Shown: in pieces, positions 44,986 to 57,432 of the stretch
How the letters are laid out: every line of letters starts with the position of its first letter
Numbering within the stretch: the first letter of the stretch is position 1
NCBI RefSeq assembly: GCF_023159225.1
Contig: NC_063172.1
Coordinates: forward strand, 63,298,828 to 63,362,827
Direction of reading: 5' to 3'
DNA from: Perognathus longimembris pacificus
Lineage: Eukaryota; Chordata; Mammalia; Rodentia; Heteromyidae
DNA: 64,000 nucleotides
The notes under the pieces: generated by a model
Database searches by the model: none
The model's input: only the letters and a program-made list of their open reading frames with translations
Told to the model about the DNA's origin: nothing
Program-made: the position numbers and the translations under genes

Positions 44986-47477
44986 AAAAAGGATTTTTTT
45001 TAGTTTTTTCATTTTCAGTAATATTTAAAGAGTTTTCAACTCAGCACATCAGTTTAGATGTACATTTCATCAGCATCACCTCTTTCATCATTTTCCATCT
45101 ATTCCCACTCTCATCCACTCGTTTCCTAGTTCCATTTTCACATAGGAACATTGAGTCTTACAGTTGTATTTACCTACCACCAAAAGGAATTTTCTAAATT
45201 GTCTTATAATGTCTTTGCTTAGACAAAAAATGCTCTTGAAGAATGATTAATAATTCTGGGTTTAAAGGATTGTCTGCATGTGAAATGTCAGAACTCTGGT
45301 ATACTTGGTAAAGATAGTCCAGGAGAATAGTTGAAACTTAAGAGCATCTGTTGGTCTATTATTTTATAATGACATTTCATTACTTTCTTAGCAAGCAGAA
45401 AGTTTGCTAGAATAAAAGTGCTGTACCTTTAGTTGTAAGCACTATGGATGCAAGGGTCACATGCTTTCTTAGGTCTCCTTGCCTCCTCCTGGCCTTTAAA
45501 TCTATAATAAGCAATACTGGAAAAGACAATTTTTTTTTCCTCTTCTTTCCTTCCCCTTCTAACTGAAGGACCATGTACTGCATCATTTTGTACAACTGCA
45601 CTTTACAACAACTAGATTGAATCTGAATAAGTTTTAATGTTTGAGAAAAGTAGTTGAAAATGCCTTATATTTTGGCAATATTGTTTTATCTTTCCTATAT
45701 CTTCTCCCCCAATAATTTCAAAGCTCTTTGCTATCATTTTAGGCTTCATTTTATTATTAATCCTCACATTCCTCTAAGGAGATAGAGGGTATATGGTATT
45801 GTCGCTGTTTTTATAGGTGGGAAAACATGATGCACACATCTGTTGACTTTCCTAACTTGATGTAGTCAGGACCAGAACAAAGAATCACCTGGCTTCTAAG
45901 GCCCATGTTCTATCTTGATTTGACTCTGTTTCATAAAGCAGAGGAAACAGGCGGAGAATCATGTAAGTCATCTGTTCTTTTTTCCCCTGAAGAACTTTTA
46001 TGGACTGTGGAACTGGATTGGATTTCATTACTATTGAATATTTTCAGTCTCCAGAACATTAGATTGTCATTAAATGTTCAGAAACTAAAGTCTTCATAGG
46101 TCATTTGAATCTTTTAAAGAGGTATTCTGAAACTTAAGGGCTAGGTCTTATTTGAAGTCTGTTAAATACTTTAAATATCAGCAAGATAGACTAGATAGTT
46201 AAGGATAATCTATATGAAAGCTGTAACTTCAAAATTATTAGTTGATTTATAAATATATAGTGTCCAATACTGAGAAATTTTTTTTCTAGGAGTAAAAAGT
46301 CCATGCATCATTAGCTTTGGTACAGGAGTAGTAAAACCAGTGGGAAAGAAAATGTGTATCCGAATGTCTTGGACTGCAGTGATTAGGCCCAGGCTTAAAA
46401 TGGCATTTGATGTATGTCCTTAGGCACCCTTTTTATTTCTGTTTTTAGTGGATTAGTACATATTTAAATTATGGAAGACATGTTTAGCTCAACCTACCTT
46501 GAACACGGTCCTTATCAAATATAATTAAACTACAGAGGAATCCGGATCAAACTGACCTTCATTTCAGGTGGCTCCAGAGGGATCAAGCAGTATCAGAGGT
46601 CTACTTTGTAGATTTCAGAGAGTATATTACTTCTCGTTGCATGGCAAAGCACTAGGGGTTACAATATAGCTTTGCCACTGTTATTCAGTAATTTTGGGTG
46701 ATGTAAACTGGTGGCAAAATGAGAAACTATGAAGACATTACTATATTACAAAGAAACACACCACTTAAAACCTTTTAGCTCCAGTATTTTTTATTTTTAA
46801 TACCATGGCATTGTAGTTTTCAACAGTAAATATCTAAATATTGAAGAGCTTTTTTAAAGAGAGATTGACATTCCTCAGAAACTTACACTTTTCTCATATT
46901 TCAGTAGTATATTTACATAGTGCTACCATATCAAATTTAGCCTAGTAATAACCTGCTTTTGTTTTATGGCTTCATGTTTAGTTCTACTTTGATCTTTTAC
47001 TGTAATATTATCCAAGATTAATAAATATTGTCACTTAATACTGAGACAACATCAGTAACTTCCATGAACAGACTAGGCATCAGAAAGTTAAGAGAGGTTA
47101 GGTCACTACTTGAAGTCCCTTGTCTTTGTGATGGATTTGGAATTTAAAACGAGTTTTGTATTCTGTGCGCTGAGGTATTCCGAGACGGTATTTTAGAATA
47201 ACTTTGTAGAGCATTTATCGAAGTGACCTCAAAACAAAATGTGACAGGATACTTTTGACTTAGTTTTTTGTGTGTCTCAAGAAGAGTAATCATGGTTATC
47301 TTTGCTGTGTTCTCACTGTACTTTCATGTGAGTCTTGCTTACTTGTCCCAGAGCCTTTGTGCATTCTAAACACGTTCTTCCTGCATGCATGCTTGCTTGT
47401 ACTTTCTGGTTTAGAAGTAAGGCCTTTGTTTTGCTTTGAGAGATATTGTCTTACTGTTGGGTGTAGTTTTGCCTAGA

Positions 47478-47560
47478 AATCATTGTAGCCCAGGTTGGAC
47501 TAAACTTGAGCATTCATCTGAGTCACCGACCTCCCATGTGCTGGGATTTGAGTGACTGTG
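47478..47560 (-). mobile_element. B1-like SINE fragment
   Basis: GTAGCCCAGGTTGGACTAAA and CCCATGTGCTGGGATTTGAG are antisense B1 hallmarks. Confidence 0.7.
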
Positions 47561-47566
47561 TGTGTG

Positions 47567-47787
47567 TGTGCTGGTCCTGAGGCTTGAACCCAGGGCCTTG
47601 GCACTGTCCCTGAGCTTTTGTGCTCAAGGCTAGTGCTCTACCACTTTGGGCCACAATGCCATTTCTTGCTTTTTGGTAGCTAATTGGAGATAACTTTCCC
47701 TTCCTAGGCTGGCTTTGAGCTGCAGTCTTCAGATCTTAGCCTCCTGAGTAGCTAGGATTACAGGGTTGAGCCCCCCTTACCCAACCA
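47567..47787 (-). mobile_element. B1-like/Geo dimeric SINE
   Basis: A nearly complete antisense copy, from GCTGGTCCTGAGGCTTGAAC to GAGTAGCTAGGATTACAGGG. Confidence 0.85.
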
Positions 47788-47904
47788 GGCAGTTCTTTAT
47801 TTAGATTTTTCATGTTTACTTATTTTGGTATTCTTTAAAAGGAATCTACCTTCTTTGGAAGTGTTGAAGATATTTACTAGAATGTAAGATACAGTTATTT
47901 CAAG

Positions 47905-48020
47905 GCCAGACATGATAGTATACAGCTATAATGTCAGAACATTTAATTCTGAGGCAGGCAGTAGGACCTGTAGTTTTAGGCCAGTCTGAGCTACATAGTA
48001 AGACCACGTCTTGAAGAATG
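47905..48020 (+). mobile_element. B1-like SINE monomer
   Basis: GGCCAGACATGATAGTATAC, TTCTGAGGCAGGCAG and GGCCAGTCTGAGCTACATAG are sense B1 features. Confidence 0.75.
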
Positions 48021-48149
48021 TAATTATTTCATTGCTTATTTACTCTTACCGGATTAATAGATTTTAATAAAGGCAGAGAACATTTAGAAGTCTGGTGTCC
48101 ACAACATTATTTGAATAGGGTTTTTTTCAATCCAAATACAGCATTAGGG

Positions 48150-48353
48150 TGGGCTAGGAATATGGCCTAGTGGCAAGAGTGCTTGCCTCGTATACATGAA
48201 GCCCTCCCTGGGTTCGATTCCTCAGCACCACATAAACAGAAGTGGCGTTGTGGCTCAAGTGGTAGAGTGCTAGCTTGAGCACAAAGAAGCCAGGGACAGT
48301 GCTCAGGCCCTGAGTTCAAGCCCCAGGACTGGCAAAAAAAAAAAAAAAAGGCT
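48150..48353 (+). mobile_element. IDL-Geo SINE with target-site duplication
   Basis: A sense copy with a 4-base duplication (CCCT) in the ID arm. AAATACA[G/T]CATTAGGG occurs at 48134-48149 and 48354-48369. It lies about 280 bases upstream of YTHDF3 exon 3. Confidence 0.94.
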
Positions 48354-48634
48354 AAATACATCATTAGGGAACCTTTTCCAACATTATGTAATGAAAATTA
48401 CATTATGTATGCAAATGGGGATATTTTAAGTTTTGATATGGGGGCATGTGTATATAGCTTGTGTTTATATAATCTTGAGATTCTATATCATAGAATTCCT
48501 TACTTTTCTGTGGCAGATAAATAGATACCTAAAATTAAACTAAATCTTAGTACGGTACTTTGTGAAATAAATCCTTTATAATTTTTTTATTGTACTTTGA
48601 CAGTTACTACTACTAATGCAAGTATGTTTTTTAG

Positions 48635-48720
48635 TTTCAGTACAAAACGGTTCGATTCATCAAAAAGATGCTGTAAATGACGATGATTTTGAGCCATACT
48701 TAAGTAGCCAGACAAATCAG
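48635..48720 (+). CDS. YTHDF3: YTHDF3 coding exon 3 (residues 17-45)
   Basis: An 86-base exon completes the split valine codon and continues [19 protein letters not shown] to the end at TNQ. The acceptor is a T-rich tract ending in TTAG at 48631-48634, and the donor is CAG|GTAAGT at 48721, a consensus match. This part of the protein is N-terminal to the low-complexity region. The exon lies about 6.4 kb downstream of exon 2 and 11.9 kb upstream of exon 4. Confidence 0.95.
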
Positions 48721-49162
48721 GTAAGTCTCTTAACAGTTTCAGATTTTAGGAAGTTAAACTTTCTTTAGTATTCACTGTCTTTCAGGTAGTTACTTCAGTT
48801 CAATGAGACTATCCTAATTCATCAGTGTGCTTTGCATATGGATAGAAGTTGTGGGTTTATGTGCCAGGAGAGTTTTCCTTAGAGATTATAGGTTACTGAA
48901 ATGAGGTTATAAAATACAAATGTAGGAAGATGAGCATTATTTTTGTATATTATGGTAATATGTTTTTGAATATTGAAATAATTTAATCTTTTATTACTGC
49001 TTTATCTTTATCTAATAAAAACCGAGTAGTCTTACTTAGGAAGACATTGTTTTATAAGGGGGACTAGTGTGGTGAGGGAGGAGAGGAGGGAAAAAGGGAC
49101 TAGATGGAGGGAAGAGGTTTTTTGTTGTTCGATGTAGTATATTGTCTGTCTCTTTCTCTTTT

Positions 49163-49391
49163 TTCCTGATCTGAGGTTTGACCTCCCTAGGTATTGTCCT
49201 TGAGCTGCTTCAGCTCAAGGCTAGCATTCTGCCACTTGAGCTACAACACCCCTTCCAGCTTTTTCTGTGATTTAATTGGAATTAAGAATCTCATACTTTT
49301 CTGCCTGGTCAGGCTGGTTTTGAACCCAAATCCTCAGATCTTAGCCTCCTGAGTATCTAGGATTACAGGCATGAGCCACCAGCACCCAGCT
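49163..49391 (-). mobile_element. B1-like/Geo dimeric SINE
   Basis: A complete but diverged antisense copy ending GCATGAGCCACCAGCACCCA. Confidence 0.83.
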
Positions 49392-49454
49392 AGTAAATTT
49401 TTTTTTTAATGAGGCATTCCAATTTGAATTTGACTGAAAATTACCTCAAATGAA

Positions 49455-49760
49455 GTTTAAGCATGGCTTGGTGTTAGAACACTTGTGAACGCTCTGAGTT
49501 CAGTCTGGTGCTGCCAAAAAAAGCAGGAAGATTGTCAGGGCTTGAGGAAGAGTGATAGGTGAGTCTGATCAAGGTATATTGTTTGCTTATGCAAACATGT
49601 TAAAATGAAACACCCATGTACAACTAATTGGTACACGTAAAACATGTAGAAGAAAATTACCACAAGTTTTGGGCTGAGGGCATTTCCCATGTGGTAGGCC
49701 ACATGCCTAGCAAGTGAGAAGCTATGAGTACAATCCTCACTGTGACCAAAAAGAAAAAAA
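49455..49760 (+). mobile_element. Two ID-like monomer fragments
   Basis: At 49455-49516: GCATGGCTTGGTGTTAGAAC and GAGTTCAGTCTGGTGC. At 49671-49760: GGGCTGAGGGCATTTCCCAT, GAGTACAATCCTCACTGTGA and an A tail. Neither carries a Geo arm. Confidence 0.55.
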
Positions 49761-49937
49761 CCCTGCAGGTTTAAATATAGCTTGGCAGTGTTAAAAATAG
49801 AATTAAGGATAGTGTGAGCACTTTTTGGTGGGCATGGAGACTCATAAGTTTGCTAATAGCTGGCCATTTTTAGGGTATTTTTTGGTAAATGACAGGGGAA
49901 CATTATATCTTTGAGGTATATCCCTAACCCCTCGTCT

Positions 49938-50154
49938 GTTTTTTTGCTTTATTTTTTTGATCCTGGAGATTACACTCAGGGCCAGGGTACTGTCCCTGAG
50001 CTTTTTTTGCACAAGGCTAGTGTTCTTCTGAAAGCCATAGCTCCATTTCTGGCTTTACAGAATTTTATGAACTTTACTGCTGGGCTCAAAATGAGCTCAG
50101 ATCTCATCCTTCTGAGTAGCTTGGATTACAGGCATGAGCCACTTGTGTCTGGCT
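49938..50154 (-). mobile_element. B1-like/Geo dimeric SINE
   Basis: Antisense, with CAGGGTACTGTCCCTGAGC in the Geo arm and TGGATTACAGGCATGAGCC in the head. Confidence 0.82.
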
Positions 50155-50399
50155 ACCTAGTGCTTTTAAATATTTGCATATTGTCTTAATTAAAACATTG
50201 GAAAACAGCGTAATGGTATTGGGTATCAGTAAATTATTTATGGATTATTTCTTACTAAAAATACATTGTTACAGCTTTTGAAAACAAATTTTTAGTATTA
50301 ACTAATTTGTTTTTAGAGAATGAAATTTGTTGCTTTTGTTTTTCCTATAATATACAGTGATATGTGGAAAATATGTTGTGAAATTTTGGTCCTAGACTT

Positions 50400-50598
50400 T
50401 TTTATTTTGCAAGTTCTGGGGCTTGAATTCAGGGCCTGAGCACTGTCCCTGGCTTCTTTTTGCTCAAGGCTAGCACTCTGCCACTTGAGCCACAGCGCCA
50501 CTTCTGGCCTTTTCTTATATATGTGGTGCTGAGGAATCAAACCCAGGACTTGATGCATGCTAGGCAAGCACTCTGTTGCTAAGCCACATTCCCAGCCC
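50400..50598 (-). mobile_element. IDL-Geo SINE
   Basis: A complete antisense copy from GCAAGTTCTGGGGCTTGAA to CCACATTCCCAGCCCC. Confidence 0.92.
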
Positions 50599-50944
50599 CT
50601 ATCTTAGGTTTTTAAGACAATGAATATTGTATTACAAAACTTATCAGCACAGTTGGAGAAAATGTGAACAAAAAGTAGTTTTCAATTTGTGGATTATGTT
50701 GTTACTTTCTGTGTTATAGAAAGCGGTGGTTGTGTTCAGCAGCTTGATCTATCTGTTGGACATTTGTTCAGCCGTACACTCCCTTCTGCTAAGCTATAAT
50801 CCTAGCATATATTGGAGAGAGCTACATAAAGTCAGAAGAAATTACAACTGGTGGTAGAATCTGTAAAAGTATAGTCTTGAAAGAATGAAAAAAATTGATG
50901 TTTTTATTTATGTGCTCTAAATTTTATTTTATTTTATTTTTTTT

Positions 50945-51150
50945 ATTTATTTTTTTTTGGCCAGTCCTGGGCCTTGGACTCAGGGCCTGAGCACTGTCCC
51001 TGGCTTCTTCCCGCTCAAGGCTAGCACTCTGCCACTTGAGCCACAGCGCCGCTTCTGGCCGTTTTCTGTATATGTGGTGCTGGGGAATCGAACCTAGGGC
51101 CTCATGTATCCGAGGCAGGCACTCTTGCCACTAGGCTATATCCCCAGCCC
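50945..51150 (-). mobile_element. IDL-Geo SINE
   Basis: A complete antisense copy, almost identical over long stretches to 26135-26348 (shared GCACTCTTGCCACTAGGCTA), which suggests a common source subfamily. Confidence 0.93.
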
Positions 51151-51629
51151 TTTTCTTTTTTTTCTTTTTCTAAATTTTATGACCTTAGTAATGAGTTTAC
51201 TTTTCCACCTAAGAGTTATGAAAAATTATATCTGAAAAGGTGGAGAAAGATGATTTGTTCTAAAATGTGAAATTTTAAGTATGTATAAATTTTAAAAATA
51301 TTTTGGCTCATATAGTAGTCTCAGTTAACATCTCTTATATCACTGTTTCTTAAATTTTTTGAGGAATTCTGATATTAAAGGTATATAGTACCTGTTCTTC
51401 ATAAAGAGTTTTTATGATCATATGAACTTAAGAAATTTATTGGACTAAACAGTCGTCTTTTTTTTGACTGTTGGACTTCATACTTTATATATAAAGGAGA
51501 TACGTTTAACATGAATTTCTAAAAAAAGGAAATTTCTTTGACTTGTTCAGACTTAAGAAATTATACATGGACTATAATAATAGACATTTTGGAATTACTA
51601 CCTGAAAGAATTGTCTTATTATTTTATTT

Positions 51630-51831
51630 ATTTAGGCCAGTCCTGGGCCTTGGACTCAGGGCCTGAGCACTGTCCCTGGCTTCTTCCCGCTCAAGGCTAG
51701 CACTCTGTCTGCCACCTGAGCCACAGCGCCCCTTCTGGCCGTTTTCCATATATGTGGTGCTGGGGAATCGAACCGAGAGCTTCATGTGTAGGAGGCAAGC
51801 ACTCTTGCCACTAGGCCATATTCCCAGCCCC
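51630..51831 (-). mobile_element. IDL-Geo SINE with target-site duplication
   Basis: An antisense copy. TGTCTTATT[A/G]TTTTATTT occurs at 51612-51629 and 51832-51849. Confidence 0.94.
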
Positions 51832-52121
51832 TGTCTTATTGTTTTATTTGGTAACATATTATTTACATTTCTTCATTATTTGTCACAAGGACTTAAAATG
51901 GTTTTTGTCACAAGAAAAGTTTTTGTCAGAAGAGTTTTTGTTATTCTGCACAGGCATTTTAGGAACTGCCTAGGGGAGACCACAGGAGGAAGGATTCCTT
52001 GATCCTATGGGTATGGTAACCCTCTGCTTTCTATCTGTTTTTACATGGTAGAATTCTTCATCAGGTGGAACTTTTTTTCTGTGAAGGAGTTTTTAAAAAC
52101 ATGCTAGGAGTAATAATAATA

Positions 52122-52407
52122 TTTTGTGGTACTAGGGTTTGAACGCTAGGTCTTACACCTCATAGGCAGGAATTTTCACTTGACTCTGCCTTTTTTTCCT
52201 TTAGTTCTTTTTCAGGTAGCATCTTTTATTTTTGCCTAGTGTTGCCTCAGACAGTGAACCTCCTGTAGATGAGCTTTTCAGAAGTAGGCCATGGTACCTG
52301 ACTTGTTGCTTGGATGAGGTCTTGAAAACTTCTCGCCCAGGCTTACCTGTGACACTCCCAATCCATAGTAGCTGGGGTTACAGGTGTGAGCCTCTGCACC
52401 TGGCCCA
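52122..52407 (-). mobile_element. Long ID/B1-type composite SINE (non-Geo)
   Basis: Same layout as 44690-44985: GGTACTAGGGTTTGAACGC, an intermediate region, and the B1-like end AGCTGGGGTTACAGGTGTGA. Confidence 0.65.
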
Positions 52408-52427
52408 TTATTGAAACTTTTAATGTG

Positions 52428-52495
52428 TGTGTTGAGAAGCGAAATCAGGGCCTTGCATTGGTAAGCAGATAGTAACACTGGGCTACGTCCCCAGA
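52428..52495 (-). mobile_element. ID-like monomer fragment
   Basis: Antisense: GAAATCAGGGCCTTGCATTG and CACTGGGCTACGTCCCCAG. Confidence 0.6.
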
Positions 52496-52707
52496 AAATC
52501 TTTTTAAGGATTGTAAAATCATTTACCTTACAAAGGAAATCAAATGACTTTTTATCCACACTTGTTTTTTTTTTAATGTGGGATGAAAGTATAAAAGCAC
52601 GTTGTTGTAACAAGTACAAATGGAAAATATGAAATTTTTATTTTAATTGGTTTTAAGGGAAGTATTAAGTTTTATTCCAGTAGGCCATGTTTTACCTTTT
52701 CTTCAGG

Positions 52708-52916
52708 TTTTTTTTTTTTTTTTTTTGCCAGTCCTGGGGCTTGGACTTGGGGCCTGAGCACTGTCCCTGGCTTCTTTTTTGCTCAAGGCTAGCACTTCAC
52801 CACTTGAGCCACAGCGCCACTTCTGGCTTTTTTAATATATGTGGTGCTGAGGAATTGAACCCAGGGCTTCATATATGCAAGGCAAGCATTCTACCACTAG
52901 GCCATATTTCCAGCCC
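52708..52916 (-). mobile_element. IDL-Geo SINE
   Basis: Antisense copy with a T18 tract, ending AGGCCATATTTCCAGCCCC. Confidence 0.92.
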
Positions 52917-53212
52917 CTTCAGTAATTCAGGTTTTTAGCAGTTGTTGTTTCATGGTAGCAAAACATTCAAGAAGACACATGTTTATACTCTACAGAGTGC
53001 TGCAGAATGTTGAAAACTGGCTTCCTTATAGAGAAACATCGAGAATTACCTGAATCTTCCATGACATGAATTTTAAATAATCCATAGTTACCTAGCTAAA
53101 ATGTAGAAATAAAAATGTAACTTTCCAAGGGGTATTAGAAGCAAAATGTTAAATACCTGGTATTTAAATTGCCTTATTATCTCAAGTGGTTATTGGTAAA
53201 TGAAGTAATTCT

Positions 53213-53418
53213 TTTTTTTTTTTTTTTTTTTTTTGTGCCAGTCCTGGGCCTTGGACTCAGGGCCCGAGCACTGTCCCGGGCTTCTTTTTGCCCAAGACTA
53301 GCACTCTACCACAGTGATACTTGCACATTTTTCTGTTTGTGTGGTGCAGAGGAATTGAACCCAGAGCTTCATGCATGCTAGGCAAGCACTCGACCATTAA
53401 GCTAACATTCCTAGCCCC
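53213..53418 (-). mobile_element. IDL-Geo SINE
   Basis: Antisense copy with a long T tract. The middle of the Geo arm is shortened by loss of the CTTGAGCCACAG portion. AGTAATTCTTT on both sides suggests the duplication. Confidence 0.9.
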
Positions 53419-53664
53419 TTCAGTAATTCTTTAATAAAATAAATGCAGCTGGGTATACATTTTATTCTTGAATTAAATCTATTCATCTGATTGTGAAGTA
53501 ATAACCAATGAAAGTAAGTCTTTTGGTAGAAAAGGTGTTTAATACCTGGCTAATGATTTACTTTATATATTTAGATTTAGTTCATATCAGAGCTAGGGCT
53601 GTGTTTAAGTTCATGGACTATAGCTGTAGCATATTCCTATTATACAGTTTTAACTTTTTTTCTT

Positions 53665-53752
53665 CTTCGTTCCTTTGTGGTGGTACTGGGTATTGAACTG
53701 AAGAAGGCATTCTGCATGATAACCATTCTACTTGGCTGTATCTCCAGACCCT
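53665..53752 (-). mobile_element. ID-like monomer fragment
   Basis: Antisense: GGTACTGGGTATTGAACTGA and CTTGGCTGTATCTCCAGACC. Confidence 0.62.
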
Positions 53753-53819
53753 ATAGTTTCCAACTTCTTAGGTTGTTTCCTTTTTTGTTTTTGAAATTTC
53801 ATTTATTTATTTACTAATT

Positions 53820-53992
53820 CTTTTGTCCTGGAGCTTGAACTCAAGGCCTGGGTGCTGTCCCTGAGCTCTTTTGCTCAAGGCTAGCATTCTACCCCTTTGG
53901 GCCTTCTTGGGCTGGCTTTGAACTGTGATCCTCAATCTCAGCCTCTTGAGTAGTTAGCTAGGCTTACTTACCTGCGCCACCAGTGTCCAGCC
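53820..53992 (-). mobile_element. B1-like/Geo dimeric SINE, internally deleted
   Basis: The Geo arm ends at CTACCCCTTTGGG and joins directly to the B1 head CTTGGGCTGGCTTTGAACTG; the spacer is lost. Confidence 0.78.
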
Positions 53993-54277
53993 TGTTTTTT
54001 TAATTTTACAATGAGTCTTTCAGATCTTAGAATTTTTCTCTGTAGTTCTTCAGAAGAATTTATGGTTAAGAATTCAAACACTCATGTTTAGTTGTCATTG
54101 TTGAAGATACCAGATAAACTGTAATATTACACAATTTTGGAGAATAAATATAAAGACTTAAGTGAAATGATAAAGCGTAGTTAGGCTTATTGGAGGGTTA
54201 TAGAGAATTCAGAAAATAAAATAGCATTTAAATTTTCTGTTCTGCCATCACTATTCTGTGTGTCTGTGTGTGTATGT

Positions 54278-54478
54278 GTCTTAACTCAGGGTTAGCTTTT
54301 TTCCTCAATGTTAGTGCTCTACCACTTGAGCCACAGCTCCATTTTCCACATTCTGGGGGGTTAATTGGAGATAAGAGTTTTACAAAAAGACTTTGCTGCT
54401 GCGCTGGCTTTGAACTCAGTCCTCCTCTGTCAGCCTCCTGAGTAGCTAGGGTTACAGGTGTGAACCACTGGTACCCAG
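54278..54478 (-). mobile_element. B1-like/Geo dimeric SINE
   Basis: Antisense; the 3' start of the Geo arm is replaced by a TGTG-rich run. CACTTGAGCCACAGCTCC and GAGTAGCTAGGGTTACAGG are intact. Confidence 0.8.
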
Positions 54479-54606
54479 GTCATCACTGTTCCTATTACTG
54501 CCTATTGAGGTGATTGATAAGGTCACTGGTAACTGAATTTGCTCATTCAACAGTCTTAAAATAATGTTTTATTTTTGTCATGGTTAATGTTAACAAATAA
54601 ATTACT

Positions 54607-54675
54607 TGTTGGACACGGTGATGTAGGTATCTTTTTAACCACAGCACTTGGGAGGCCAGAGCAGAAGGATGAAAA
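54607..54675 (+). mobile_element. B1-like SINE fragment
   Basis: CACAGCACTTGGGAGGCCAG and GCAGAAGGATG are sense B1 pieces. Confidence 0.6.
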
Positions 54676-54679
54676 AAAA

Positions 54680-55315
54680 AAAGATCAGTTTACAGTGGAT
54701 ATATTTGTTACATCTAAAATGGCTCCAAGTTCTTTACTTCATCTTTGAAAACTTTTTTTTCCATTTTAGGGAAATTCAACTTATTTTCTGAAAATGTAAA
54801 TATTTTCTGAAATATTTTATTACCTTTTTGTGCTTTACACACAAGTGTGAAGCTACCCATTTATGTGTTCCCTTTTCTCCAGGAAGCCTTTCTGCTTTTC
54901 TAGTTACTTTTTCATTAACATAAGTTGTATAAAGGAATTTAACTGTGATACTTCCTTCCATGTGTACATATAAGACTTGGATCCAGTTCAGCCTTTCCAA
55001 TAGTCCTCTGTCCCCTTAGTTTATTTTCCTTTCTAGTAATTCAGTTATAGTTCTTACCACAATGTATGGTAAATGACTTCCCTGCTTAATCTGTGAAGTG
55101 CTCCAGTACTGCAAATTACTTTTTTGTTCCTAGTGATTCACATGGTACACGGCATAGCAGGCATTCACTATTTAGTACTATATGACATGCTGTCTGATAG
55201 GATTAGAGTAGGAAGTGTTATGGTTGATGAAGCTTTCAGATTCTAACATACAGTATTTTTTGAAGCATTCAGATCCTATCATATATAATATTTTTAGAAT
55301 ATTATTGTGACTAAT
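54680..55315. other. Unassigned intronic sequence
   Basis: AT-rich, no exon-like element or repeat recognised. Confidence 0.4.
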
Positions 55316-55319
55316 TTTT

Positions 55320-55570
55320 TAGGAGAATCTTTGTAGTTCAAGATTGTCTCTAATTTACAGTCTTCCTGCTTGAGCCTCCAGTGTGCCTGGGGCTATGTAC
55401 CTGAGATAAATTATACTTTTTGGACAATGTACAATAACAAACACTCATTAAAAATCAAAGATAACTTAAATTTTTATTCAGACATTACTGTGTAGCTCAG
55501 TATATTGAACACTCCTTTTGTCTCAGCCTCCTGAGCCCTAGCATAGGCATGTACCACCACTCGGGGCTGA
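55320..55570 (-). mobile_element. Two B1-like SINE fragments
   Basis: At 55335-55400 (GTCTTCCTGCTTGAGCCTCC) and 55487-55570 (ACTGTGTAGCTCAGTATATT, GTCTCAGCCTCCTGAGCC). Both are antisense monomers. Confidence 0.58.
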
Positions 55571-55838
55571 GAAATCAGGAATTTTGTAGTATCCTATGTT
55601 CTTAATGGAAAACAGCTTTCATTTTATCCTGTACAGATCTACTGTTATTGGGAATCATGCCTTAAACATTTTGTTGAACATCATCTTTCTTGTTCTTTTG
55701 GAAAAAGAAGTAAAAGTGCATATTAAGTTATTAGAACTATTATTAATTAAGTCATTTAATTATAAGAAAAATGCCCTATGGTTAGACAGTGACCATGAAA
55801 CTTCTTTTCTGGGCCTAGCCTATATTACTCATTTCTTT

Positions 55839-56044
55839 TCTTTCTTTTTTTTTTGCCCAGTCCTGGGGCTTGGACTCAGGGCCTGAGCACTGTCCCTGGC
55901 TTCTTTTTGCTCAAGGCTAGCACTCTGCCACTTGAGCCACAGCGCCACTTCTGGCCGTTTCTGTATATGTGGTGCTGGGGAATTGAACCCAGGGCCTCAC
56001 GTATACGAGGCAAGCACTCTTGCCACTAGGCCATATCCCCAGCC
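55839..56044 (-). mobile_element. IDL-Geo SINE with short target-site duplication
   Basis: A complete antisense copy. CTCATTTCTT flanks it at 55829-55838 and 56045-56054. Confidence 0.93.
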
Positions 56045-56169
56045 CTCATTTCTTAAAATCAGGTTATTAAAGTTTTTTTCAAATGCCAATAAAGAATTTT
56101 GAAGTAAACACAGTATACCTACTCTAGTTCCGCCATTAAACGTTTGTGTGTAGTATGCATGTGCATGCA

Positions 56170-56387
56170 TACTTGTGCTGGTACTGGGGCTTGAACTCAA
56201 GGCCTGGATGCTGTCCCTTAGCTTTTCCAATTAAGGCTGGTGCTCTACCACTTGAGCCAAAGCTCTACCTCTGCCTTTTTACTGGTTTAATAGAAGACTT
56301 TTCTGCCTGGGCTGTCTTAGAACCTCCATACTCAGATCTGAGCCTCCTGGGTACCTAGCACTATAGGTATGAAACACTGGTGCCCTA
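56170..56387 (-). mobile_element. B1-like/Geo dimeric SINE
   Basis: Antisense: GTGCTGGTACTGGGGCTTGA through GCCTCCTGGGTACCTAGCAC. Confidence 0.82.
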
Positions 56388-57319
56388 TTTCATGCATTTC
56401 AAATTAAGTTTCAGACTTGGGACACTTGTCCCTAAATTATTCAATATGCATGTTAGTGGGTAATGTTACATATTTTACTGCATTTCTGTCAAAGAAAAAT
56501 TTGCACATAATAAAATGTATAAAATCATTCAGCTGGTAACTGGACAGGCATATATCTGGGATAGTCCCTGACAACGTAGCTAGAGGATAAAATCTTTGAT
56601 TTTTAAGTTTTCTCTTTTTGAGTTTAATTTTCTATTGGACTTAAGGGACATGTTGAACTGTATACTTGTTTCATAAGCTGAATGTTTATTATAAATTGCA
56701 CAAAATTTATAGAGGTCAATATGATACGATATGGATGCAATGTGAAATAATCATGCTAAAGTATTACTCCAGGAAATAGTTTAGCATCTTTTTGTAGAGA
56801 ATGTTTGAAATTTATGAGCAATTTTGAGATGTATTATTGGCAGTATTACTTATACTTTGTAGTAGAACTAAAAAAAATCAAACCAACATATTTCTTCTGA
56901 CATCTTATACCCTTTAAACATCATCTCCCCTTCCAATTGGCCCTAGTACCCATCATTCATTCTCTCTTTTCTGTGTTAGATTATTTTAGGTAAGAATAAG
57001 TGGTGTCTAACTGCACATGTCTAACTGTACCAGAACTTTTAACTTAGCATATGATTTTAATTCCATTCACATTCAAATTTTTCTTTTTGAATTTTGAGTA
57101 CTATATACTGTGTTTTCTTCTTTATTAGATAAGATTTCCTGCCTTTCCTGTTTTGAACAGTGCATCAGTGAACTTGAGAATAAAAGCATCTCTTCAGTGT
57201 ACACATTTTAAATTGTCAGTATTTATTCTGTAGTTAAAGAATTTATGAATCTGTTTTCAAAGTATGTTTAGCTATATACCATTGATTATCTAGTGATTAT
57301 TGTACTTTTACTTAAAAAG

Positions 57320-57432
57320 AAATAGGTTTCACTATATCCCAGGCTCATCTCAAACCTTTGGTCTCAAGTGATCTTCCTGTCTCTGCCTCCCAAGTTTTTG
57401 GACTGCGGACATATACCTTGCTTACTGTACCA
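57320..57432 (-). mobile_element. B1-like SINE monomer
   Basis: GGTTTCACTATATCCCAGGC and CTGTCTCTGCCTCCCAAG are antisense B1 hallmarks. Confidence 0.75.

Larger units (their letters stand above)
42217..48634 (+). other. YTHDF3 intron 2
   Basis: The intron is 6.4 kb. Short TA/CA-rich runs occur at 42225-42268 and 42517-42531. From 42440 to about 44690, and again from 45000 to 47470, I see no recognisable SINE, unlike the rest of the window. The remainder holds an ID/B1-type dimer at 44690-44985 and a SINE cluster at 47478-48350. No additional exon with splice signals was recognised. Confidence 0.9.
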
